35,525 bases of DNA from Microvirga sp. KLBC 81 (GTDB lineage: Bacteria; Pseudomonadota; Alphaproteobacteria; Rhizobiales; Beijerinckiaceae). Under the pieces are notes generated by a model, which was not told the origin of the DNA, searched no databases, and worked only from the letters and a program-made list of their open reading frames with translations. The DNA lies in contig NZ_QDAH01000054.1 of assembly GCF_003075415.1 (NCBI RefSeq), positions 1 through 35,525 on the forward strand, in the 5' to 3' direction. How positions within the stretch are numbered: the stretch's first letter is position 1; every line of letters starts with the position of its first letter. Shown here one piece after another: positions 29,304 through 35,525 of the stretch. Position numbers and translations under genes: made by a program.

Positions 29304-29480
29304 ATGGAAGCAGATATTGCAGACGGATGGGTATGGGCCCTTGTAATCATTGGCGGACCGCTCCTGCTGGGGCTTTTCATGTATGTTTTCAGCAGCCGCC
29401 GCAATCGGCTGAACCGGATCCAGCGGGAGGTTTCAGAGCAAGGCACGCACGAGAATTGGGGCAAGGAGCGGATTCACTAG
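29304..29480 (+). CDS. small single-pass membrane protein
   Basis: A 58-residue protein with one hydrophobic helix (WVWALVIIGGPLLLGLFMYV) after a short acidic N-terminus (MEADIADG) and a basic, polar C-terminus (RRNRLNRIQREVSEQG). By the positive-inside rule the C-terminus is cytoplasmic. The ATG at 29304 has AAGGAG eight bases upstream. No family is recognised, though the pattern occurs in small Hyphomicrobiales membrane proteins. It has no clear operon partner: downstream is a hairpin and 330 bases without a gene. Confidence 0.7.
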   Translation: MEADIADGWVWALVIIGGPLLLGLFMYVFSSRRNRLNRIQREVSEQGTHENWGKERIH

Positions 29481-29809
29481 GACCGGCGCGGATCGTCTCC
29501 CGAGACTGCCTCGGGATGATGCGAGGCTGAGCGAGAGGAGGACTCGCACCTTGACTAATCCGGTTGGCCACTCAGAGTGGCGATGGGATGGGGCTCATGC
29601 GCCTTGTCATCTACATCTCCAACATGCCGTGCCAAGAACTAGTGATAGGGTTAAGCCGCTGAAGCAAAAGAAGATTATAAGCTCACGCCGTGGCAAATAG
29701 TGCTTCGCCCAGCGCCGAGATTGCCTTGCTAGGCGCAAAATGCCATAGACGGCCCACTTCCCGCCGTCTCTGCGCTCGGTTTTTGCCTCATCTCCTGGCT
29801 TGTATTCCT
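29481..29809. other. gene-free stretch with a short hairpin
   Basis: A perfect hairpin, TCCCGAG (29498-29504), ACTGC loop, CTCGGGA (29510-29516), lies just after the small membrane protein gene; it may end that transcript, but has no T-tract. The remainder, up to the glycosyltransferase start, shows no convincing frame or promoter. A GTG at 29690 would extend the glycosyltransferase by 40 unconserved residues. Confidence 0.45.
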
Positions 29810-30628
29810 ATGGATCAGACTACGCCTTCCGATATCCGGCATTTTAGAGATGCTCGCATACGGCATGATGTGAGTTGCACGATCATCACCTTCAATGAAG
29901 CAGACCGGGTCCGGCGCTGCATCGAATCCGTTAGAGGCATCGCCAGCGAGATCGTTGTGGTTGACTCGGGCAGCACGGACGGAACGCAGGAAATCTGCCG
30001 ATCCTTGGGGGCTCGCGTCATCCATAATCCGTGGCCGGGATATGGTCCACAGAAGCGTTTTGCCGAGGATGCGGCTTCTCACGACTGGATCTTCAACCTC
30101 GACGCCGACGAGTGGCTCAGTGATGGGCTTCGCGCCGAGCTGATTTCAATACTCGGCCAGCCGATCTCGCCGGGCGTGCACGGCTTCCGCTTCCATATCA
30201 AGACGGTCTATCCCGGCGCCGCCAAGCCACGCCTCTGGGCTGACGAGCACAACTATGTCCGCCTTTACAATAAGCGTGCCTGCCGCTTTCCGGACAGCCT
30301 GGTTCATGATGAGGTCAAGCCTGCGAAGCCTAACAGGGTACAGGTACGCCAGCCCATCTATCATGAGACGATCAGATCCATCTCTCATCTCATTGAGAAG
30401 AACATTCGATACTTCAAGCTCCAGAAGAGAGAGATCCCGAAGAACCCTGCTTTGGTGCTCATCAGGGTTCCGTTCGAGTATATATTCACGCTCTTCAAGT
30501 ATTATTTCGTCAGGCGTCACTTCACCGGCGGCATATATGGCTTTGCCTTGGCTTCGACGATCGCTTACCTGAGAACATACCGGTTGCTGATCCTCGGATT
30601 TGGTGAAAAAAGCGAGGGCAATCGCTAA
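29810..30628 (+). CDS. family 2 glycosyltransferase (WaaE/KdtX-like)
   Basis: A 272-residue GT-A fold enzyme. Nucleotide-sugar binding motifs are CTIITFNEADRVRRCIESV, VVDSGSTDGTQEI (residues 50-62) and the metal-binding NLDADEW (96-102). The C-terminal hydrophobic stretch (FEYIFTLFKYYFVRRHFTGG and the following helix) is typical of the LPS-core beta-glucosyltransferase WaaE/KdtX group, which works at the inner face of the membrane. ATG 29810 is chosen since upstream residues from GTG 29690 look unconserved. A tyrosine-phosphatase-like gene starts 27 bases after its stop, suggesting a joint role in envelope glycolipid assembly. Confidence 0.9.
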   Translation: MDQTTPSDIRHFRDARIRHDVSCTIITFNEADRVRRCIESVRGIASEIVVVDSGSTDGTQEICRSLGARVIHNPWPGYGPQKRFAEDAASHDWIFNLDADEWLSDGLRAELISILGQPISPGVHGFRFHIKTVYPGAAKPRLWADEHNYVRLYNKRACRFPDSLVHDEVKPAKPNRVQVRQPIYHETIRSISHLIEKNIRYFKLQKREIPKNPALVLIRVPFEYIFTLFKYYFVRRHFTGGIYGFALASTIAYLRTYRLLILGFGEKSEGNR

Positions 30629-30655
30629 AGCGGCCTGACGACACGGAAAACTGGA

Positions 30656-31378
30656 TTGCTGAAGTATTTTCAAACCATCGAAACGCGCAATGCCCGTCGT
30701 ATGGCGCGCGTCGTGCGTTGGGATCGTCCCATTCGCGGCACCCGTGATCGGATAGCTGCCTGGGTCAACATGCTCTTTGTTGATCACGGGGTATTTCGGC
30801 TTATCAATTCCAACCGGCACCTTGTCGCGGACAAGGTATGGCGCTCTGCGCAGCCTGCCCCGCATCAACTTGCGCGGTTGGCAAGGGCAGGGGTGCGAAC
30901 GATCGTGAATCTGCGCGGTCAGCGCGAGCATGGCTCTTGGCAGCTGCAGCGCGAGGCTTGCGATAAACATGGCCTGGACCTCGTTGAGCTCACGATCCGC
31001 TCAAGAGCCGCGCCTTCGGTCGAGACCATTCGAGAAGCCAAGAAGGTGTTCGACAGCCTTCGATATCCGGCGCTCATTCACTGCAAGTCAGGTGCGGATC
31101 GCGCGGGATTTGCGGCAACCCTCTATCTCATCTTGCAGGAGGGGGCGTCCGTTGCCGACGCCCGAAAGCAGCTTTCCCTTCGCTATGGGCATATCCGATT
31201 TGGAAAGACCGGCATCCTCGACGCTTTCTTTGAGCAGTATCAGAGAGAGGGCGAGGCTGTCGGCATGTCCCTTCTTGAATGGGTCGAACAGGAGTATTCT
31301 CCGGAAAAGCTGGAGCGTGATTTCCGCCCCTATGCTTTGGCGGATCTGCTGTTGGATAGGGTCCTGAGACGCGAATAG
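30656..31378 (+). CDS. tyrosine / dual-specificity phosphatase-like protein
   Basis: A protein of about 240 residues of the cysteine-phosphatase superfamily. The P-loop HCKSGADRAG places Cys143 and Arg149 in the CX5R signature. Upstream, WRSAQPAPHQLARLARAGVR and TIVNLRG match the start of the fold seen in bacterial DSP/PTP-like proteins. An N-terminal helix (RIAAWVNMLFVDHGVFRLI) may attach to membranes. The start is uncertain: TTG 30656 gives the full frame and ATG 30701 is the first ATG. Members act on phosphotyrosine, inositides or, in Caulobacter CtpA-like cases, are linked to lipid A phosphate. Operon with the glycosyltransferase points to an envelope substrate (inference). Confidence 0.85.
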   Translation: MLKYFQTIETRNARRMARVVRWDRPIRGTRDRIAAWVNMLFVDHGVFRLINSNRHLVADKVWRSAQPAPHQLARLARAGVRTIVNLRGQREHGSWQLQREACDKHGLDLVELTIRSRAAPSVETIREAKKVFDSLRYPALIHCKSGADRAGFAATLYLILQEGASVADARKQLSLRYGHIRFGKTGILDAFFEQYQREGEAVGMSLLEWVEQEYSPEKLERDFRPYALADLLLDRVLRRE

Positions 31379-31448
31379 AACACAGGCCGTATGGCCAGCG
31401 CAGCCGCCTTGTGTGGGCTGAATGTCTGATCTTTCACTGAAGAAAGAA

Positions 31449-31523
31449 TGGTGCCGGTGGAGAGGATCGAACTCCCGACCTTCGGTTTACAAAACCGCTG
31501 CACTACCGCTGTGCTACACCGGC
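31449..31523 (-). tRNA. tRNA-Thr(UGU)
   Basis: Read on the minus strand, acceptor GCCGGTG pairs with CACCGGC, followed by discriminator A and an encoded CCA (31449-31451). The anticodon loop TTTGTAA gives UGU. D-arm and T-arm (GAGTTCGATCC) are normal. In E. coli threonine tRNAs flank the tyrU-glyT pair before tufB; here tRNA-Thr lies about 3.5 kb away and on the opposite strand. Confidence 0.97.
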
Positions 31524-31663
31524 TCTCGCGTGGATGCTGAGGTAGCAGCACCCCGCACGGGATGCAAGTTCCATCGAAACATAAAAATTAAGTGCTCCAG
31601 CGCACCGAAACCATCCTCCCGTTGTGGAATTGTCAGGAAAACGATGGTTACGGAGATGCTGCT

Positions 31664-31981
31664 GTGAGTGGCTTAAGTTATTCAAACAGAAAGCTAAAAT
31701 CGCCCTTTGCCGGCCGGATTATATTCGTCATGGCCCTCGGATTGGCGGCTGGCCTGATCGCCATGCCGCTTCCGACCGAGGCTGCTCCTGCGGCTCCACC
31801 GGAGCGTCTTGCTGCAAAGACGCTGAAGCAGAAGGCGACAGAAGTTGCTGCCAAGGATGTGGCGGAAACGGGCTCCATTCAGACGGATGCACCGGACACC
31901 TCGACCTGCGATCGATCTCGCAAGCGGCTGTTTGTCGAAGGCGAGGGCTGGATCGTTCGCAAGGTGACGACCTGCTACTGA
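31664..31981 (+). CDS. small secreted protein with conserved two-cysteine C-terminus
   Basis: A 105-residue protein starting at GTG 31664, with GGAG eight bases upstream. The N-terminus is a signal peptide (FAGRIIFVMALGLAAGLIAM then PLPTEA). After an Ala/Lys-rich stretch, the C-terminus TCDRSRKRLFVEGEGWIVRK followed by VTTCY resembles a conserved tail found in short Hyphomicrobiales exported proteins. The two cysteines could form a disulfide in the periplasm. The function is unknown. It stands between tRNA-Thr (divergent) and a bidirectional terminator. Confidence 0.78.
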   Translation: MSGLSYSNRKLKSPFAGRIIFVMALGLAAGLIAMPLPTEAAPAAPPERLAAKTLKQKATEVAAKDVAETGSIQTDAPDTSTCDRSRKRLFVEGEGWIVRKVTTCY

Positions 31982-32010
31982 GGCGTCGCGCTGCTTTCGG
32001 CTCAATATGA

Positions 32011-32041
32011 AAAGCCCCGCCGTGAGGCGGGGCTTTCCTTT
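32011..32041. terminator. bidirectional terminator
   Basis: AAAGCCCCGCC (32011-32021) pairs with GGCGGGGCTTT (32026-32036) around GTGA, flanked by A-rich and T-rich sides. It lies between the convergent secreted-protein and MFS genes and can serve both. Confidence 0.88.
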
Positions 32042-32072
32042 GTCGGTTGATAGACCTTTGTCGGTTGATAGA
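32037..32072. repeat. 18-bp tandem duplication
   Basis: CCTTTGTCGGTTGATAGA occurs twice in direct tandem, immediately beyond the terminator stem and ending four bases from the MFS stop codon. It is probably a replication-slippage duplication. Confidence 0.85.
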
Positions 32073-32075
32073 CGC

Positions 32076-33785
32076 TTAGCGCGGGCCCTCGTAGGTCATG
32101 ATATCGCGATCCTTGGTCTCCGGCACGAGCAGGAGGCCGACCACGAAGGTCACGAGAGCGATCACGATCGGGTACCAGAGGCCGTAGTAGATGTCGCCGG
32201 TAGCCGCCACCATCGCGAAGGCGGTGGGAGGCAGAAGGCCGCCGAACCAGCCGTTGGCGATGTGGTAGGGCAGGGACATCGCGGTGTAGCGGATGCGGGT
32301 CGGGAAGAACTCGACCAGAGCCGCCGCGATCGGGCCGTACACCATCGTGACGTAGATCACGAAGAGGGTCAGGATGCCGATGGCCTTCAGAGCCTGGGCA
32401 TTGCCGAGAGCGGAGAAGAAGCCGTTGACCTTCAGCACGCTCGGGTCGCCAGCCTTCGGATAGCCGGCTTCCACGGCGGCATTGGTGAAGCCCGTGATGT
32501 TGGCCGGAACGGCCGGAGCAATCGAGGCTTCCTTGCCGTTGAAGGTCACCTTCGTCGGAGTGCCAGCGGCAGCCGGAACCAGTTCATACTTGATCGCAGC
32601 GCGGGCCAAGGCCACGCGCGCGACGTCGCACGGAGCGGTGAAGGTGCGGATGCCGACCGGGTCGAACACCGAGCCGCAGGTGGCGGGATCGGCCACGACC
32701 TGAACCTTCGCCGTTTCCAGAGCCTGAGTCAGGTTCGGGCTGACGACGTTGGTGAGGGCGCCGAAGAGCGGGAAGTAGGTGATCGCCGCGATCAGGCAGC
32801 CGCCGAGGATGACCGGCTTGCGGCCGATCTTGTCCGAGAGCGCACCGAACACGATGAAGCCGCCGGTGCCGAAAATCAGCGACCAGGCGATCAGCACGTT
32901 CGAGGTGAGCAGGTCGACCTTGAGGATGCTCTGGAGGAAGAACAGGGCGTAGAACTGGCCCGTGTACCACACCACGGCCTGGCCGATGGCGAGACCGATG
33001 AGGGCGATGAGTACCATCTTCACATTGCGCCACTGGCCGAACGCCTCCTTCAGAGGAGCCTTCGACTGGGTGCCTTCTTCCTTCATCTTCTTGAAAGCCG
33101 GCGATTCCTGCATCTGCAGACGAATCCAGACCGAGATGGCCAGCAGCAGCACGGAGAGGAGGAACGGGATGCGCCAGCCGGCGATGGCGTAGCCCTCACC
33201 AGTTTGGAAGCCTGCCTCGCCCATCGACATGCGGAGGAGAAGGATGACGGCGAGAGAGAGAAGCAGACCAACGGTCGCCGTCGTCTGAATGAAGCTGGTG
33301 TAGAAACCGCGACGTCCGACGGGGGCGTGCTCCGCGACGTACACGGCAGCGCCGCCGTACTCGCCGCCGAGAGCCAAGCCCTGGAGCATGCGCAGCGCGA
33401 TCAGGACGACCGGAGCAACCCAGCCGATCTGGTTGTAGCTGGGCAGCAGGCCGACCATGAAGGTCGAGAAGCCCATGATCAGGATGGTGACGAGGAAGGT
33501 GTACTTACGGCCGACGAGGTCGCCGATTCGGCCGAAGAAGATGGCGCCGAAGGGGCGCACCAGGAAGCCTGCCGCGAAGGCGAGGAGCGCAAAGACGTTA
33601 CGGGTCGTCACGTCGAAGGCGGAGAAGAACTGCGCGCCGATGATCGTGGCGAGAGATCCGTAGAGATAAAAGTCGTACCATTCGAACACGGTACCGAGAG
33701 AGGAGGCCAGAATGACCTTCTTCTCTTCGCGCGTCATCGGCCGTACTGCGCCGGCCGAACGCGCTGTTGTGGCTGCTGTTGCCAT
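32076..33785 (-). CDS. MHS-type MFS transporter with a soluble insertion
   Basis: A 569-residue metabolite:H+ symporter-like MFS protein (the ProP/ShiA/KgtP group). Early motifs are TVFEWYDFYLYGSLA, FGRIGDLVGRKYTF (the MFS loop 2-3 signature) and GLALGGEYGGAAVYVAEH. Between TM8 and TM9, residues about 347-465 form a soluble, probably periplasmic insertion with Cys370 and Cys386 (DPATCGSVFDPVG, TFTAPCDVAR). Other large bacterial MHS proteins carry similar insertions. The substrate is likely an organic acid or betaine-like solute, undefined. The ATG at 33785 follows GGAAGGG; an ATG 15 bases upstream is less well placed. A long plus-strand frame across it is a shadow. Confidence 0.93.
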   Translation of the reverse strand: MATAATTARSAGAVRPMTREEKKVILASSLGTVFEWYDFYLYGSLATIIGAQFFSAFDVTTRNVFALLAFAAGFLVRPFGAIFFGRIGDLVGRKYTFLVTILIMGFSTFMVGLLPSYNQIGWVAPVVLIALRMLQGLALGGEYGGAAVYVAEHAPVGRRGFYTSFIQTTATVGLLLSLAVILLLRMSMGEAGFQTGEGYAIAGWRIPFLLSVLLLAISVWIRLQMQESPAFKKMKEEGTQSKAPLKEAFGQWRNVKMVLIALIGLAIGQAVVWYTGQFYALFFLQSILKVDLLTSNVLIAWSLIFGTGGFIVFGALSDKIGRKPVILGGCLIAAITYFPLFGALTNVVSPNLTQALETAKVQVVADPATCGSVFDPVGIRTFTAPCDVARVALARAAIKYELVPAAAGTPTKVTFNGKEASIAPAVPANITGFTNAAVEAGYPKAGDPSVLKVNGFFSALGNAQALKAIGILTLFVIYVTMVYGPIAAALVEFFPTRIRYTAMSLPYHIANGWFGGLLPPTAFAMVAATGDIYYGLWYPIVIALVTFVVGLLLVPETKDRDIMTYEGPR

Positions 33786-33869
33786 AGCGTTCCCTTCCAT
33801 TTTGATAAGCCCGGTGGTCCGGGTCTTAAGGCGTCAAGCTTGCGATCGCCTGCTTGAGCTGAGGCATCA

Positions 33870-33888
33870 TGGCCACTGGGAGTGGCCA
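33870..33888. promoter_or_regulatory. small palindrome upstream of the MFS gene
   Basis: TGGCCACT (33870-33877) and AGTGGCCA (33881-33888) pair perfectly around GGG, about 85 bases before the MFS start codon. It could be an operator or an mRNA leader hairpin. The rest of the 240-base gap to rlmB shows no gene. Confidence 0.3.
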
Positions 33889-34024
33889 GGAATCCCATGG
33901 AAGGTGAGGCTAACGCTGCCGGTACTCTCCACAATTGCCAATTCGTATTTGCGACTTCTGTCTAAGAGCGCTTGAAGCAAAGCCAAAGATCTTTCAGATC
34001 AATCGCTTATAAAGACAGGCTTTG

Positions 34025-34846
34025 CTAGGCGCCTGGCTTGGCGACGGCTTTGGTCACAGCAAAAAGCGAGATCGCCGCCGCATTGGAGACATTGAGGCTC
34101 TTGATCTCGCCGGGCATGTCGAGCCGACCGATCACGTCGCAGCACTCACGAGTCCGCTGTCGCAATCCTTTGCCTTCCGAGCCAAGCACCAGGACCAGGG
34201 GCAGCGTCAGCTGCAGTTCATCGATGTTCGCCTCGCCCTCCGAATCAAGGCCGATGCGCTGAAAGCCGCGTTCTCCCAAGGCGGTGAGCGTATCGCCCAG
34301 GTTCTTCACGATCATGAAGGGGACGTGCTCCAGGCCGCCGGAAGCGGATTTTGCCAGCACGCCCGTCGCCGCCGGGCTGTGGCGGGCGGTGGTGATGATC
34401 GCCTCCACGTCGAAAGCCGCCGCCGTGCGCACGATGGCGCCCACATTGTGCGGATCGGTGATCTGGTCGAGGGCCACGACCACGCGCTTGCCGCTCAAGG
34501 TATCCACAGACGGCGAGGGCAGAGGATCGGCTTCGACGTAAAGTCCCTGATGGACGGCGTCGGGCTCCAGGAGGCGGTTGATATCGTCAGGTCGCACTAT
34601 CTCGGGCTCCAGGGGGATTGGTACGTTCTCCTCCTGGAGGCGGCGCAGTGAGTTCTCGGTGGCGAGCAGGCGGCGAATCGTCCGCTTCCCATTGCGAAGC
34701 GCCTCTACCACGGGATGCCAGCCATAGAGAATCGTGGTGTCGATCTCGTGCGGCGGGCGCCATCCTTGAGGATCGCGGCGGCCCTGTCTCTTGCCCTGCG
34801 GGCGCTGGAACCGGGGCTTGCGGGAATGGAAGGGGCGCTCGCTCAT
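34025..34846 (-). CDS. rlmB: 23S rRNA (guanosine-2'-O)-methyltransferase RlmB
   Basis: A 273-residue SPOUT methyltransferase predicted to modify G2251 in the 23S rRNA P-loop. The first 35 residues are a basic, disordered extension (RKPRFQRPQGKRQGRRDPQG). The substrate domain begins at ILYGWHPVVEALRNGKRTIR, and the SPOUT motifs are LDQITDPHNVGAIVRTAAAF, VLVLGSEGKGLRQ and IKSLNVSNAAAISLF. RlmB and TrmH relatives are close, but this domain order and the YGWHPVVEAL start are typical of RlmB. It is divergent from the tRNA-Tyr/tuf operon, an arrangement fitting translation-linked genes. Confidence 0.93.
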   Translation of the reverse strand: MSERPFHSRKPRFQRPQGKRQGRRDPQGWRPPHEIDTTILYGWHPVVEALRNGKRTIRRLLATENSLRRLQEENVPIPLEPEIVRPDDINRLLEPDAVHQGLYVEADPLPSPSVDTLSGKRVVVALDQITDPHNVGAIVRTAAAFDVEAIITTARHSPAATGVLAKSASGGLEHVPFMIVKNLGDTLTALGERGFQRIGLDSEGEANIDELQLTLPLVLVLGSEGKGLRQRTRECCDVIGRLDMPGEIKSLNVSNAAAISLFAVTKAVAKPGA

Positions 34847-34942
34847 ATGCTTCTGTTGCTTCTGTCTCGTGTGAGGGTATGCCCGCCCATAGCACATGGC
34901 CGGCGCATTCACGATCTATCTAACAAACATTGCGCTTTGCTG

Positions 34943-34971
34943 TTGACACCGCGCATGAGGGTCACCATAAG
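34943..34971 (+). promoter_or_regulatory. promoter of the tRNA-Tyr / tRNA-Gly / tuf operon
   Basis: TTGACA (34943-34948), a 17-base spacer and CATAAG (34966-34971) form a good sigma-70 type promoter about 75 bases before tRNA-Tyr. The -35 box is perfect. It is the strongest promoter-like signal seen in the window. Confidence 0.6.
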
Positions 34972-35047
34972 AACGCCACCGAGCGGCCGCACCACGGTGG
35001 GGCGCCTCGGGTGAAGACCTCGGCGCACTGCGTCTTGGTTGGCAAGG

Positions 35048-35132
35048 GGGGGAATGTCCCGAGCGGCAAAGGGGGCGGACTGTAAATCCGCTGGCTATGC
35101 CTTCGTAGGTTCGAGTCCTACTTCCCCCACCA
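35048..35132 (+). tRNA. tRNA-Tyr(GUA)
   Basis: Acceptor GGGGGAA pairs with TTCCCCC, discriminator A and encoded CCA (35130-35132). The anticodon arm CGGACTGTAAATCCG gives GUA. A long variable arm, as in bacterial tyrosine tRNAs, and a GGTTCGAGTCC T-arm are present. Confidence 0.98.
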
Positions 35133-35149
35133 TCCAACCGGCAGGGCAT

Positions 35150-35223
35150 GCGGGTGTAGCTCAATGGTAGAGCAGCAGCCTTCCAAGCTGAATACGAGGG
35201 TTCGATTCCCTTCACCCGCTCCA
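35150..35223 (+). tRNA. tRNA-Gly(UCC)
   Basis: Acceptor GCGGGTG pairs with CACCCGC, discriminator T and encoded CCA (35221-35223). The anticodon loop in GCCTTCCAAGC gives UCC. It begins 17 bases after tRNA-Tyr, so the two are almost certainly co-transcribed. Confidence 0.98.
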
Positions 35224-35448
35224 GCTCTTCCTCTCGACATCATTCCTGTACGATTGTTCCTCTTTTTCAGCCAAAGCTTCGCTTTAGCCGGGATGGGCTC
35301 GTTAAAAAACCTCGATAGCGGGGCTTTGGGACGGCTTCTTCGATAATTACCTTCTGCAAGACTGAAATTGGCACTTGCGCATTTGGCGTAACCGCAATAT
35401 CGGGACGCCTCGGGTTTTTTGTTCCTGGCCTATGTAAGGTAGAGATCA

Positions 35449-35525
35449 ATGGCGAAGGAAAAGTTTGAGCGGACGAAGCCGCACTGCAACATCGGGACGA
35501 TTGGTCACGTCGACCATGGCAAGAC
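35449..35525 (+). CDS. tuf: elongation factor Tu, N-terminal start (partial)
   Basis: The frame encodes MAKEKFERTKPHCNIGTIGH and then VDHGK before the window ends, the invariant EF-Tu N-terminus including most of the G1 P-loop (GHVDHGKT). EF-Tu delivers aminoacyl-tRNA to the ribosome as a GTPase. The ATG at 35449 has TAAGG about ten bases upstream. It lies 225 bases after tRNA-Gly; a T-rich GCCTCGGGTTTTTT segment in the leader could be a partial terminator or processing site. The gene order tRNA-Tyr, tRNA-Gly, tuf matches the core of the E. coli tufB operon. Confidence 0.97.
   Translation, partial: MAKEKFERTKPHCNIGTIGHVDHGK

Noticed and set aside
32037..32072. The tandem 18-bp repeat as part of a CRISPR or iteron array
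   Set aside because: Only two directly abutting units without spacers; a simple slippage duplication suffices.
32007..33857. A 616-codon plus-strand frame across the MHS transporter
   Set aside because: Antisense shadow of a well-supported membrane protein; the translation is low-complexity Asp/Glu/Arg/His without any family pattern.
35264..35420. A second promoter directly before tuf
   Set aside because: TTGGCA and CTTGCG-like boxes occur near 35368-35380, but no convincing -10 element is found at a proper spacing.

Overview
The window looks like chromosomal DNA of an alphaproteobacterium of the order Hyphomicrobiales, most likely a Methylobacteriaceae member close to Microvirga or Methylobacterium. 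This is inferred from the high GC content, DUF6894 and DUF3126 proteins, the cysE/DUF3126 and scaffold/yidD/thrS gene orders, a C93-type transglutaminase-like protein, and dispersed palindromic intergenic repeats typical of that group. Most of it is ordinary core or near-core chromosome, densely packed with short operons on both strands.

Region 1 (1-1970) is the only clearly accessory part. It holds the tail of a probable DUF6894 protein, a small protein resembling the RNA polymerase alpha C-terminal domain, an unrecognised 127-residue protein, a complete DUF6894 protein, and a decayed tyrosine-recombinase fragment directly beside the 3' end of a tRNA-Leu(UAA) gene. The layout is that of an old integrated element that used the tRNA as attachment site.

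Region 2 (2033-7244) carries redox and detoxification genes: a zinc-finger protein and FAD monooxygenase pair, a divergent HxlR regulator / NmrA-type oxidoreductase pair with a clear palindromic operator candidate, an alpha/beta hydrolase, a small methyltransferase and an enoyl-CoA hydratase-like protein that lacks both catalytic glutamates. Region 3 (7323-14376) has cysE, DUF3126, a gamma-carbonic anhydrase, a periplasmic C93 protein, a rhomboid protease, a CBS protein, a patatin phospholipase, an MFS transporter and hisI.

Region 4 (13960-19631) is housekeeping: folE-hisI on the minus strand, an IscU-like scaffold, yidD and thrS on the plus strand, then a CBS-linker-BON fusion protein. Region 5 (19730-29028) has a YfhO-type membrane protein with a secreted beta-rich partner, a nitroreductase/flavin reductase pair, a nadK-MaoC-CoA lyase set, cutA, a Tat-exported metallo-hydrolase and a SpoU methyltransferase.

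Region 6 (29304-35525) has a tiny membrane protein, a glycosyltransferase/tyrosine-phosphatase pair probably acting on the cell envelope, tRNA-Thr(UGU), a small secreted protein, an MHS-type transporter with a large soluble insertion, rlmB, and the start of a tRNA-Tyr / tRNA-Gly / tuf translation operon, cut by the window end.

No CRISPR array, intact insertion sequence, prophage or toxin-antitoxin pair was seen. The least explained items are the alpha-CTD-like protein in the island remnant, the CBS-linker-BON fusion, the glycosyltransferase/phosphatase pair and the YfhO/secreted-protein pair. None is an obvious new defence or signalling system.
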